The notes below the pieces were generated by a model. It was not told where the DNA came from. It worked only from the letters and a program-made list of their open reading frames with translations, and did not search any database. Below are positions 35,417 to 46,527 of a DNA stretch of 64,000 nucleotides, piece after piece; position 1 is the stretch's first letter; every line of letters starts with the position of its first letter. The stretch is from Augochlora pura (Eukaryota > Arthropoda > Insecta > Hymenoptera > Halictidae). Position numbers and translations under genes: made by a program. The stretch is taken from contig NC_135777.1 of the NCBI RefSeq assembly GCF_028453695.1, forward strand, positions 19,333,714 to 19,397,713, read 5' to 3'.

Positions 35417-35658
35417 CGTGAAGCAATCGAACCGACACGGTTTACGCGCGAACCGCGCCGCCCTGAATTTCGACACCCGGAACGACCGTACGTCCGACAC
35501 GTAAATCAATCAATGTTTCAACGATTATAGGAACCAAAATGACCGTATATTCCTTTGACCCTGGTCCGCTTATAAACAGCGTCCAGCCGAATTCGATGGT
35601 ACAGATATTTCATAAAACGTGTTAACTTGTTCAACAAGTTGAAACGTTTCTTTTACAG

Positions 35659-35899
35659 ACGCTTTGCGTATCGTTGGCAAAAGGTGGATAGGGTGGGATT
35701 GAAAACAGCGAGAAGGGTCGAAAGAGACCGACTTATTATTATATCGCAGATTTCACGCGTTTACGATAAATATGAGCGGACCGATCGGAAAACGATAAGA
35801 GCACGTAGAGAATTTAAAACTGTTGTTTGCAAACCGATTGGAATTATTAACAAAAGAGGTAAACGGTGGCTCGTGGATTTTGAAATTAAATGCGGATAA
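35659..35899 (+). CDS. Weak exon candidate, basic protein segment
   Basis: A good acceptor (TTTCTTTTACAG) is followed by an open frame to a TAA, 79 codons, rich in Arg and Lys (for example FAYRWQKVDRVGLKTARRVE and ending WLVDFEIKCG). The sequence is only moderately GC-rich, so the open length is more than trivial. A possible donor, GAGGTAAAC, lies inside near 35860. No family is recognised. It could be a terminal exon, a decayed coding fragment or chance. Confidence 0.22.
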
Positions 35900-36105
35900 T
35901 TTTCATTTTGCGTAAAAATCTGCAGTTTACTTATTACAATGATTGGTCTACTTGTTACTTATAAAAATAAAAGTAAGAAATAAAATTACTGGTGTCTTGC
36001 AAACGACATCGAGGAAATAAAGGTGCGCAGTTGATTCACAAATGAAAGTGTTTCGTCTAGCAGAATCCGAATAAACGCATTCAGAAAGTCGCAGGATCTA
36101 CTTAC

Positions 36106-36223
36106 TTTCAGTAAGGTTTTACCGTTTCTCGCGTGAAACCACTCCGCGGTTAAAGTAATCTCGAAATTAGCTTCGCGCCTCGCTCGAGGCGATAGCACAA
36201 TTTTTCTCTTGGCGCGAGCGCCT
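36106..36223 (-). CDS. Weak exon candidate (118 nt)
   Basis: On the minus strand a TATAATTAG acceptor-like site precedes the segment, and CTGAAA before GTAAGTAG is a good donor. One frame is open across it: one base, then 39 codons reading GARAKRKIVLSPRARREANF and ending NGKTLLK. No domain is recognised and the acceptor has a poor pyrimidine tract. Confidence 0.2.
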
Positions 36224-37003
36224 CTAATTATATTCAAATTATTCATGAACCAAATAGCAGAAAAACGTAGAATTCCGACGGACGTTCCCTGCCCGGAAAT
36301 CTCAGGTAGAACGGACGCAAAAATTCGGAAAAATTCGCCGACCGCGTCCGCGGCGCACGAAGTCAGAGATAGCCGTTCCTCGCGGATCCTCGCCGGGGTG
36401 AAAGAGGGCGGAGGCCGCGCAGGAGGAAGAGGACTGGAAGGACGAAGACGGAGGAGGTCGGAGGCGGTGGAAGAAAGCGACTCTTCCTCCGGCGCGCTAT
36501 CGTCTGACGTTTCCGCTTTAAGTGCGACCCAGACAGCGGCCTAGCCCAAAAAAAGCACCCTCGAATCCTGCACCCTCGTGCCGCCATCAAGCTCTCGCCC
36601 CCTCGCCGCGGCGAGTGTCTGCTCCTGGAAAGGTTGAATGCGACCGCCGAGGGTAGGAGAATGGGACCAGGGAACAGAGACGGAGGACGCCGGCCGGACG
36701 AGGAGGAAGACACCGCCTCGGGGGCAGTTTTATTTAAATCGGACTCGGAGAGAAAATGTCGCCTCCGGAGGGCTGGTGAAGCGCGGGACCGCCCCCGCTA
36801 ACTTCACTCGTATATTTTTCGGCTTGTAAAATTGTCCTAGAACCGCCGCCGCCGCCCCTGAGAATGGCCCGTTCTCGCCGGATTACGCGGCACTGCTTTC
36901 AGGAAAAATTTTTGTTGCGAAGCTGCCGCGGTCCCAGGACGGTTACCAAGGCTCCACCGACCGCTAACTTCGTTCTAGAAACAGTTTGACGAGTTCGCGA
37001 TTA
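36224..37003. other. GC-rich DNA, no supported gene
   Basis: Overlapping frames of 111 and 116 codons lie on opposite strands at 36.2-36.7 kb. Neither has splice support. Confidence 0.4.
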
Positions 37004-37254
37004 TTAACCCATTGCACTGTGATTCCTTCCACGCTGTGTTAATTATCATTTATTCGATCTTAATACTTTCTTTAATAGGACTAGACAATTCTTAGTTCTT
37101 CTATTGCCTTTATTTGCTTTCGTTTCTGTGCTTTGATAACAGAAAAATTAAATTTGGTTTCGATTTGAAATAAATTAAGAATTTTCATATTTAGTAGATC
37201 ATGCATGAAATCTTTATCACGAGTCTGACTCGTTATTATAGTGCAAAGGGTTAA
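37004..37254 (+). mobile_element. TTAA MITE, family D, intact reference copy
   Basis: TTAA borders a 251-bp element with ends CCCATTGCACTGTG and, inward from the right, CCCTTTGCACTATAA. The right subterminal region holds ACGAGTCTGACTCGT, a palindrome around one central base. An internal TTAA at 37060-37063 (CGATCTTAATACTTTC) is the position where other D copies carry insertions, so this copy is the unoccupied state. No coding capacity. Confidence 0.92.
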
Positions 37255-38536
37255 TGAGGCATTTCTGCACACTTTGTTCGTACTGTACGTGGTTTTCTAT
37301 CGTTTGACCTAATTGGGGTAAATTAGGTAGAATTAGCGTGACTGCGTTTTTGCGATTTCATGATGAAGACGGTAGATGGAAATTCGAAACTGAAAAGAGA
37401 TTCGATTTAGACTTGGAAGTGTTCTGAATTCTATTTTCCAAAAGCTAGTTTAAATTAATAGTCTTCTTGAATTAGATTCAGTGAAGAGATCAGTATTAGA
37501 TGTTAGCATAGCTGTCGTAAAATAGTCAAAAGGTTAGGGTCAAAAGTCATCTTGGTTAGGGTTAATTGACAAGGTATTGCAAGTTAAGTCCAATTCAGAC
37601 ATTTCTACAACACTATGACTAATATCTGTATGCAACCACATCATTTGGTCAGTTTTAAAAATTAATTTTTACACCAGTCAATTACCCCCTTTCTTATTCT
37701 AGTTTTAAACACACCACTTGCATTTCCATTAATATGTATCAAACAGCATACACCTGGATACGAATAAATGCAATCAAATTCATTGAATAAAATACTTCAA
37801 CGCTCCAAAATTTTAAAGCGTTATTAAACAGTCATTTCGTTCGGAAACGGGGGTAGGCTTAGTATTAATTAAACCTAGCGGGATCCGCGCGATATAAATA
37901 AAACGCAGCCGCGGTATTAAATGGCGACGCGCGATGATTTAAAGCGCGGCATATTGACGGCATAAACGCGCGATATTTTCCGTGCGTCGCGGCCGGGCGG
38001 AATCATTAAAAATCGGTTTACCCTCGGCGGGATCCCCCATATCTCATCGGCGAGCCCCATCAACCCCTTTTCGTAACAAGCTTTCGGGCGCGCGATACCA
38101 CCGCGCCCGACCGCGCCGATGGGAACCGCGTCGAACATACATATATATATACCCCCCGCGAAATACGGAGCGGCGGATGCCGGGAGGTCTCTGAAGATTT
38201 GAAATCAGGATCATCCGGGGAGATCCCGGCGGTTTTTAGGAAGCGGCAGGGGGGAGAGAGGAGAGGGGCGAGGAGACCCGAGATCGCGGCGGCATCCCGA
38301 GGATCGGTGAAAAGGGAACCCGGCGATCCGGAAAAACGCTGATGCCTCGCGTACCCGGAATTCGGAATCGATTTCACGGCGAGCGCGGCAAGGAGGCGAG
38401 GGAACTCGGTTACAGGAGGGAAAAGAGTGCGCGCCCGGCGGCCGGGTGCTTTCGCGGCCGGCGAGGTCGTCTTTTCGAGAGCCAACGATCGCTTTAACGG
38501 ACCGAGCTTTCAAACGACCGGGCTCTCTTTCCCCCC

Positions 38537-38597
38537 CTCTCTCTCTCACTCTTTCTGATTCTCTCTCTCTCCCTCTCTCTCTCTTTCTTGCTCTCTC
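38537..38597. repeat. (CT)n-rich tract
   Basis: CT run with CACTCTTTCTGATT and CCC interruptions. Confidence 0.9.
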
Positions 38598-40007
38598 GTC
38601 TTCGCCGAGCGAAAATCGGCAACGGCCAGGGCGCTTTTACCGTGGTCACGAGCTGGATATTCCGCAGTAAGTAGTCCGGAGAATTTTCTGTTCGGAACGC
38701 TCGCCGCCGGTGCTACTGAATTTTAGAGACCCGGGGCCATCGCCGCCGTGGAACGTATTGAACGGATGCGCCGAAGCTTTCCCGAAAGCTCAACGGAACT
38801 GATTAGACCGCGGCGTAATCGAATTACGGGGACGCGAGGGCGCCGCGGCTCTCGGCGGCACTCGTATCCGCGGAAATTAGCGTTCTTTGTACGGTCGGTC
38901 ATACCGTAAGGTGGCCGCGATAATTTCATTATCCGTGTGGTCGGGTGCGTGCCATCCAATTAGGGCACTCGATATTTTCTGAAAGAATTTCAGAACGGCT
39001 ATGGAAGACTGCGGGAGAAGATTTAACTTCCTCTTTGTGTACATTTTTAACGGGAAAGGGTTATGTCAGAGGGATAGTGGGGTGGAAGAACAGGTTGAGC
39101 GAGCGTGGATTTTTATTTATTTAACGATTTGAGGTACTTTGACGAGTCTTTTTTTGTGGTCACGATTTTCGATAATAATAAGCTGTTAGTATAATAAATT
39201 CGCTTTTTGTGCGAAAAGTTTTAATTCAAAGGTTCGTAAGAAGATTTCTTATTTTCAGAAAGAAAATCAAAGTTTTAAGTATTAGAACTTTTTTAGCAAG
39301 TCACGACTATTTTTAGTCATCGGCATTTCGCGAGAAATCTAGGAAATGGTTTTTTTTAGGTATCCGACATTTTACGAGCAGCGAAGAAAATGTCTATATT
39401 TTTAGTCATCCGGATGATAAAGGCACGCGGTAAATATCAATTTGTTTAACAGGAAGAGAAAACTTCTAGCTTTTATACTAATATGTGAAGAAATTAAAAC
39501 TAAAATTAGCCAGCCTAAGCTGCTGTACAATAATAGCAAGATCTATATATAGAAAATAAAAATATTCCAGGAATATTCCAAACAGAAATTAAATAAAGAC
39601 GAATTATTTCCTTTAATAATTCTCATCGATGCTAGACAGCGTATAGAGTTCACAATTTCATATTACAACTATTTATTTTACATACTGCCATAAATTGTCA
39701 GTATTACAAAAATTGTCGATATTACAAAAATCTGTTCGCGATGGATTTTTCGATAAACTGTTTCACCGAAGCATACATTACAATAGAAACCGCCCGAAGA
39801 TTTATTTACGGAGTCGTGGGAAACTGTCACTGGAAATAGCGTCTATTGTCCCGCGTTGTCACAGCAGTGATTTATTCGCGAATGTTCTCTGCGCTGTGCC
39901 TGTGTCAGACGTGATAGCCATACGTTTGGATCGTGATCGCTGTGATCGTAAACTATTTCGCCAATTCCTCCGACTGATCATCCGTTCGGACCGAATCCCA
40001 GCAGCGC

Positions 40008-40040
40008 GAAAAAGTACGAAAAAGTACGAAAAAGTACGAA
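40008..40040. repeat. Short tandem repeat, AAAAAGTACG, three copies
   Basis: AAAAAGTACG occurs three times head to tail after GCGCG and then breaks into AAGAAAT. Confidence 0.85.
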
Positions 40041-40780
40041 GAAATAAATTTCAGAAAACAAGAGTCAGAGGAGCGAGCAACGCAGCTTCCATCGACAAAC
40101 ACCAGTTCCCAGTGTCTCGGCTGTCTATCGCTAGACGACAGACGGTCTGCATAAGAGGCTGATACGGCTGGTAAGCTGGTCGTAGCCTAGGCTGATCCGC
40201 GCCGGTGGATTCTCGCCTCGGATGATTCACAGGGAACGTGTCGCGCGATAGAGTCCCCGTCTAGACGGTGTATATTTCCGGAAAAAGCAATAAAGACGGC
40301 CGCAGGAGGTCTCGCGCGAGACATTCGCGTCAACCTGGGACCGTCCCTGTGACGTCACCGCGGATCGGAGTCGTCGTCCCCGTCCCCGTCTCGCGCGCCG
40401 CGCGTCGCCCGACGTCGCCGCAGTCTGGCGGCGTGACGTAAGACCGGTGGCATCGAGCGGCGACGACGACGTCTGGCTTCTAAACGGCGACCCGGTGAAC
40501 GGCCAGGTAAATCGCGGCCCCGACGATGACCTGGATTCCCGCGCGATCGCTGCGCCGGGGAAAGCCACGCGCGCAGTCGAACGCGTCGCGCGGAGCGTTC
40601 CCGAGGCGGCGCGAGTTTCGACGACGATAGATGGGCCGCGAAACCGGCAACACGTAACCGCCTGCGCCAGGCCGCGATCATCGGTAATCCGCTTTGGACA
40701 GCCTCAAGGCTACTTAGCAAAAGCCACGCACGTGGATAAGCCGACGCGGCCGCAAGAGTCGCGAGACACCGGGCACCCAG

Positions 40781-40822
40781 ACTCTCTCTCTCTCTCTCTC
40801 TCTCCCTCTCTCTCTCTCTCTC
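40781..40822. repeat. (CT)n microsatellite
   Basis: CT run with one CCC interruption. Confidence 0.95.
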
Positions 40823-40994
40823 GGCCATCGAGGCTGCGCGAGTAAGAGGATTCCTGGCCGGCTTATTTACAATGCCCCGGAGTTCGCGCCGGCGCCGATA
40901 TTTTTCACCGCCTTCCACGGTCTTCCTGATTCGTTTGTTGCTCTTCGATCTTCGCCGCCCAACCCGCAGACGTTCCACTCTTTCTCTCTGTCAT

Positions 40995-41020
40995 CGAGAA
41001 AGAGAGAGAGAGAGAGTGAG
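40995..41020. repeat. (GA)n microsatellite
   Basis: GAGAAAGAGAGAGAGAGAGA followed by GTGAG. Confidence 0.9.
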
Positions 41021-41565
41021 AAAACGGTGCCCCGAGCAGATTTCAGCAGATGCGTTGGGTAATCGTTGCGTGGTCTCGCGGGTCCTGAGAGGCTTCCACG
41101 CGCTCCTCTCCGATCGTGAGAGCGCCGGTCTTTTCCTACGCCGAGCTTTTTTTAGGCAAAGTGGATCGTCGGATTCGTGGGCTACGACGATGGGTTGGAT
41201 GAATGACGGTTTGTTTGGAGCACCCCGCTTTGGTGGAGCGATCCTGATCGCGTTTTGTGGTTACAGATATAATTATATTATATTAGTGGTAAATAGGCTG
41301 CGGATCTTTGTTAAGATTGTTTGCATTGATTTTAAGATGCAAGAATACGATGGACATTTATTTATTTTTTGGTGAGCTCGATGAGCGTAATACAATAATA
41401 TCTTTAAACTGCTTAAAGAGTTTCACTGTTTTAAATTCTATCTATTCAGTTTTGTCCTAAATGCATAAAATCCACAGTCTGCTCATGTAAATGACATCGC
41501 CTTTCATATTACAGTTTAATTTGTTAATTACTTAAGAATATGCTTTATCTAAGTTATGAGCATGC

Positions 41566-41784
41566 TTGAAGCTAAAGAAGATAGACGATGGCGAAGAAAT
41601 TGAAGTATCATTTATTAAAAATTGTAACGAAGCGGAGCTATCATTGCAAATATTAAAATTACAGCAATATCGATACTGTATACAAAATTCTCGAAAATTT
41701 ACTAATTTTCCAAAAATTACTAATATTCTTAAATGCTGTAAAAAGTACTCAATGACACCAAAGTTTCATCGAGATCAGTGACTT
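41566..41784 (+). other. Unexplained 71-codon open frame in AT-rich DNA
   Basis: The frame has no ATG start in a good position (a TGA lies three codons upstream) and ends at a TGA. It reads KLKKIDDGEEIEVSFIKNCN and later FPKITNILKCCKKYSMTPKF, which looks protein-like. The DNA is AT-rich, where a 215-nt open frame is somewhat unusual. It could be a remnant of a coding sequence; no family is recognised. Confidence 0.2.
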
Positions 41785-42287
41785 ACAATGGATTCATCCA
41801 TTTCACGTCTGTAATTCCATACAGAACATGAATACTATTAACAACTATAAATAATAATTATAATATAATTACGAATGATAATAAATATTGTACTGTGTCA
41901 TCACAAACATCCTCTCATTTCCAAGTCCCAATTAAACCGCAATTTTCCACGAACGCCCCACTCCATAACAATTTCGACTCGACACGAGTATTCCCGATAG
42001 AATTATGACAAAAATGATAATTACACGAAACAGGAGTCCACGGCATCTAGATTTATGGACAAAGGTCCCACCTACCGATGTTTTCCCCGTCGACTATACA
42101 GCGTAGCTTCCGAGCACTGAACCCGATCTTATCATTAAACGCCTTTGAACGACGCGACGGCAGGACATTCAACTCCGCGCAGCGGAGCGCGTCAGTTTTT
42201 CCGCGTGCCGCGCGGTCAAGGGAGGTCCTCGTGTTGTAAATGTTACATTATCTGAATTTTGCGGAGCATCGGCACGTTCCCGCGGCA

Positions 42288-42535
42288 TTAACCCTTAGCG
42301 GTCCTATGTCGGACTCGACACAGATACGAGCTCCAATGTTCATCGATAGACTCTATACTACCATCATACTTGACTAAAAATTAATTAATATGCAACGTCA
42401 TTTAACTGGAACAACAATAACGAATAGAAAAGGAATACTCTTTCACAAGGAAATCGCGAAAATTAAGGATTCGAGAAAATTCAAAATGAAATACCAAGCG
42501 GATTGCGAGATCTGCGCGGACCGCAAAAGGGTTAA
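42288..42535. mobile_element. TTAA MITE, family H
   Basis: TTAA flanks both ends of a 248-bp element. The ends are CCCTTAGCGGTCC and, inward from the right, CCCTTTTGCGGTCC, an inverted match with one extra base. The interior differs from the other families. An open frame crosses its right half by chance. Confidence 0.82.
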
Positions 42536-42918
42536 AGAATCCGAGAAACGAGCGGCCGCGCGCGATTATCCTGGGTTTTTTCGTTCGAGCGCGCCGGGCT
42601 CTTCTTGTTTTCTGTTTCGACGGGTCGAGTCGGGCCGGGCCGGGCCGGGTCGAGTCGGGTCGGGTCGCGCGGTTCGCGTCGGCCCGTTCGCTTTTGGCAG
42701 CCGATGCGCCGCACTTGGACGCCGCCCAAACGTAATAAATTTCAAATCAGGTCATTGCTTTTCTTTGCACTTAGTGTGATGCGACGCGACGCGACGCCAC
42801 GCGTCGAGCCCGCAGCGTGAAAGCGAACCCCTCTTTTCGCTCGCGCTCGCCGCGGCCAACAACGTGTTCGGATTTCACGCGAACCCTTCTCCCTCGATCG
42901 TTTCATCGTCCCTTTTCC
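42536..42918. other. GC-rich DNA with short GGGCC/GGGTC repeats
   Basis: A GTCGGGCCGGGCCGGGCCGG run with GAGTC variants lies at about 42623-42668, and a GCGAC run at 42781-42797. The frames here are by-products of these repeats. Confidence 0.6.
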
Positions 42919-43090
42919 CCCTCTCACTCTCTCTCTCTTTCTCTCTGTCTCTCTCTCTCTTTTTCTCTCTCTGTCTCTCTCTCTCTCTCTCTCTATCTCT
43001 CTGTCTCTCTTTCTCTCTGTCCCTCTTTTTCTCTGTCTCTCTATGTTTCTCTCTTTTTACCGCTCTCTCTCTCTCTCTCTTTCTTTCCGT
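42919..43090. repeat. Long (CT)n-rich tract
   Basis: About 170 bases of CTCTCT with TTT, TG and AT interruptions, longer and more degraded than the other CT tracts in the window. Confidence 0.95.
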
Positions 43091-43489
43091 CTCTCTCCGG
43101 TGCACCCTGACCCCGCATATCCTGTGCACGCGCGTTCATCAGCCGCTTCGCAGGCGAGATGATCGTCCAAGTCACGATTGGCGGAACTGACGTGAGAAAC
43201 GAAACGATGCGACTCGATTTCAGCTAGATTGACCGTTAACCACCGGTGCAATTGATTTGTTAGGGCACTGGACGCGTTCTACTACCCCCGCAGATTCTGT
43301 CCCGTCGAAAATCGGGCACGGTGCACGGATTCTTTGAGCGCGGATCGCACTTATCCATAGACAATGATCGCGTTTCTTTGTCGAGAATTGAAAAATCACG
43401 TTTTGAAATCGAAGCAGGAGATGCGAGATCGTGTAAGGCGGTGCAGAAATATCTAAGAGGATGGAATATACAAGATTTGAGGATATGGA
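43091..43489. other. No gene seen
   Basis: Mixed composition; overlapping short frames only. Confidence 0.4.
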
Positions 43490-43890
43490 AGAAAGATACG
43501 AGAAGATAGAAGAAGATAGAAGGATATACAAGAAGATACAAAAACATACAAGAAGATGCAAGAATACAGAAGAATATTGCATAAATTCTTAAGATTCGCT
43601 TCATTTAAAATTGGAACACCCATGCCATATATTTCACACAATAATATTCAATGAGATAGAAAATACAAGAAACTACAAGAAATAGCAAGATACAAGAAAA
43701 TGTAAGATAAGAGAAGGTAGAGGAAGATACAAAAGCATACGGGAAGATACAAGAAGATACAAGAAGGTACAAGAATATACAATAAAATACAAGAAGATGC
43801 AATAAAATACAATAAAATACAAGCAACTTCAAGATACAAGAAAATATAGGATAGGAGAAGGTAGAGGAAGACACAAGAGCACACGAGAAG
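43490..43890. repeat. Purine-rich AAGATACAAG array with a 144-bp higher-order copy
   Basis: AAGATACAAG and GAAGATACAAG units recur on the plus strand, with variants AATAAAATAC. A longer block starting TACAAGAAAATGTAAGATAA at 43691 repeats as TACAAGAAAATATAGGATAG at 43835, 144 bp apart, including GAGAAGGTAGAGGAAGA. The minus-strand frames full of Phe, Leu, Ser and Tyr here are by-products. Confidence 0.85.
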
Positions 43891-45559
43891 ATAGAGCTAT
43901 TCTTTACGCAAATAGCTGCCCGAGCTTCGCTGAACGGTATCGAAAGAAAGAGAGCCAAGTAATAAATTATGTCCTCCATTTCTTATTATCTCGGCGTGAA
44001 ATATTGGTTCAACGAAGTGTATGGAGTCGGAGAAGCCACCCATGGCAGCAAGTGCTCGATGAATGGAAAGACTTGTGTACGTATATGATGATATCTTCAG
44101 GAGACTAAACATGTTAACCTTATGTGACCGGCGATGACTAGTGGATGCGATTTTTCACCGCGAAAGGATTAACAAGCACGATACAGCCGTACGACAATCT
44201 GTAAACTAAGCAATTCTAGCGCGTATCCTGAACTGTGACGTGATACTGTATTTTTTTTTATATATATGACGGTTTTTCAAATAACTTATCACTTAATGCG
44301 ATTCGCTATAGATCATTTCTATCTTTGGCGAATTTGACCCATTTATTTGCTTCGTTTTGGTTATAAATAATCGAATGAGGTTTTGCGACGAAGTGTAGAT
44401 CAAAAATTATTCTACGCTTCTTATTAGTCTTTATATAGTGTAATGTTTGTCATATTCTTCGTCTGTAGATCTTCGTAGCGAAGATATGGAATAATCTAAT
44501 GTTGACATAACGAACTGTAATTTAGCAAATCTTGACGTACCATTCTTTTTTCGTAGTTATAGTGATTAGAACTCTTTCGCTGGTCCTCGTATTAATTAGG
44601 ATAGTGAGTAGCCAATTGATCACTGTCGGCTTGTTTTCAGATATTTATCGAATATTTTTATTCTTTCATTCTGCTTCTTTTTGAATAAAAAAAATGTAAT
44701 GTCTTGTTTCATAAATCTAAAGTTCGTCATACTGGCAAACAAATTGTTTAAAAATCTCCGTCGCGAGCGAGATGGTTCAAACTACAGCGAGGGGATGCAG
44801 ATTCCCGTTCGGAATCGAAGTAAACCAGACTCTCGACGCGGCCGTAGTCCTAGATTCCGCGATTAGAATAATAAACCCGACGGTCGTATTCGACAGGCTC
44901 CACCTCGGCGCAAATATTTTGCGGGCACCCAGACGGAAGAAGGAAGCGACCGGAGATCGGTAAGCCCGCGCGAGATCGGCCGCGTGCGTAGTCGCGCGCG
45001 ATTCAGAGCTCTATGCGCGACCGATTTCGTAATAAGGAAAACATTTGCCCGCCGTCTCGCAGATAAGTCCATCGTTCGACGGAATAGTAAATTCCAGGAG
45101 GTGGGGAAAATCGCGAGGCGACCGGGATCGGGTGACGGTCGGGAAGGCGGCGGGCAGTCAAACAGCCAGGTGCGCGCGCGACTGCGAAAAACATTTCGAA
45201 ATTCGCGGGAGGCGTTTCGCTGTGCATCGCCGGCATGCAAATTATCGCGTCGCCGCGCGCGCGCGCTCGCTCGCAGCAGATACGAAATTTAATATTTATG
45301 ACGGCCGTCGATGAGTCACGCTAATCTTCCGTAAATATGGACGAATACGATGCGCGCCGGCGGCGGCGGCGGCGGCGCGGACGTCTCGCGATTTTGCTAT
45401 CGTTAATGCACACGGCATTGCTGCGCACTGAAAAATAACATCGGCGCACTCTTCCTCGTCTTCGCGGCCGTATAAACAGAGATCGGGGAAATGTTTTGAC
45501 TGAAACTGCAGCGCGAGAGCAAAGTGGACGCCGGACCGAAAAATGAAATGAACGGCGAG
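43891..45559. other. No supported gene
   Basis: A 63-codon plus frame at 44772-44963 ends at a plausible donor (GATCG before GTAAGC), but its upstream acceptor is unclear. GC-rich DNA follows at 44.9-45.5 kb, with a (CGG)n run at about 45357-45377. Confidence 0.35.
45357..45377. repeat. Short (CGG)n repeat
   Basis: About six CGG units. Confidence 0.85.
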
Positions 45560-45585
45560 CGAGAGAGAGAGAGAGAGAGAGAGAG
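45560..45585. repeat. (GA)n microsatellite
   Basis: About 13 GA units. Confidence 0.93.
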
Positions 45586-46460
45586 GCGGGACGAAGCGTT
45601 GCGCCGCGGCGTAAATAAATTCCGTCGTTTTATACGTGTTTTAGTTCTAATAATCGGAGTTACGCTTGCTTTTGTACGGATAAATCTGTTGATGGTGGTT
45701 AAACAAATCTCTGCGGAATTTTAAACGCGTATTATTGTACCAACAGTGTTCTACTATTTGCAGGTACATAGGTGTGTTATTTAACAGTAAATAAAATATG
45801 TACCTCGCATAGGAAAAAATTATATTTATGGCACTTTAGATATGTAGAAAAGTAGCTTTCGTGATGGAATACTTATTAAGGATATAATAACCAACGCTTA
45901 CAAATATTATTATATACAAATATTCTGTCATTAAAATGACAAAGTTCTACCGCATTATAATTTCTCATTGTCAAATATCGCTTGACGATTCTGACAACTA
46001 TTGTAGCAATTATCCACTACCATGACAAACCTGCAGAAAAGAACTCTTATATTTTTCAATAGCTGACTAAGAAAAATTCATCTATGCAAAATTTCAATCC
46101 TGCAACTTGTCCACCAGGGTAATTACTTATCCACAATCATTCCAATAACATTCGAAACATAAAATCGGCACAGCCAATTAACAATATTAATAAGCTCGAT
46201 AAACAGACTAAGTTAAGGATCCGACAAAGCAAGAGCTACCCTAACCCTATTTTTGTATTTTAATCGGCCCGGGAGCTTTGTCGCCGAAGTCGTGGAATCC
46301 GGTGTTAAGAATCCGGATATTCGTAGATCCAAGGGGATCCCCTTTCGCGGAACAGTTCCGCGAGCGAGGGTCGGGGCCGCGATAAAATATTTCCCGATAA
46401 TATCTGCAGGCCGTGGAAAAAGGGTTCGCCGGATCTCGGGGGCTGTGAAAAGGTAAACGC
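45586..46460. other. No gene seen
   Basis: AT-rich from 45.7 to 46.2 kb, then GC-rich. No exon was delimited. Confidence 0.45.
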
Positions 46461-46527
46461 GGGTGGTGGGGGGGGGGGGGGGGGGGGGGGGGGGTCCGGG
46501 GGGGGGGGGGGGGGGGGGAGGGGGGGC
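46461..46527. repeat. Long G tract
   Basis: About 60 bases almost entirely G on the plus strand, broken only by TGGT at the left, TCC at 46495-46497 and a single A near 46520. Its length is uncertain in any assembly. It explains the Gly/Pro frames. Confidence 0.9.

Larger units (their letters stand above)
37255..42287. other. No supported gene; CG-rich block at 40.2-41.2 kb
   Basis: AT-rich to 37.9 kb, GC-rich at 37.9-38.9 kb, AT-rich to 40.0 kb, GC-rich to 41.2 kb, then AT-rich. Frames of 155 codons at 39695-40162 and 132 codons at 40447-40845 (plus strand) are open but start at non-ATG codons and lack paired splice signals. A TGACGTCA site at 40350-40357 and CTF-free, CG-rich context would fit a promoter, but no start site is visible. 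Confidence 0.35.

Noticed and set aside
40447..40845. Acidic 132-codon plus frame beginning near VASSGDDDVWLLNGD
   Set aside because: It looks partly protein-like and has a donor-like CAGGTAAAT inside, but it starts at GTG, runs into the (CT)n tract and lacks a clear acceptor. Not listed as an exon.
42817..43129. Frames made of Ser-Leu or Arg-Glu repeats, here and at every (CT)n or (GA)n tract
   Set aside because: Dinucleotide repeats are open in all frames; these are not genes.
43220..43979. Minus-strand frames rich in Leu, Phe, Ser, Tyr and Cys that look like membrane proteins
   Set aside because: They are translations of the AAGATACAAG array, and the apparent hydrophobic spans come from the repeat.
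44114..44172. Possible 59-bp element between TTAACCTTATG and GAAAGGATTAA
   Set aside because: The inverted ends match poorly and the unit is too short to be convincing.
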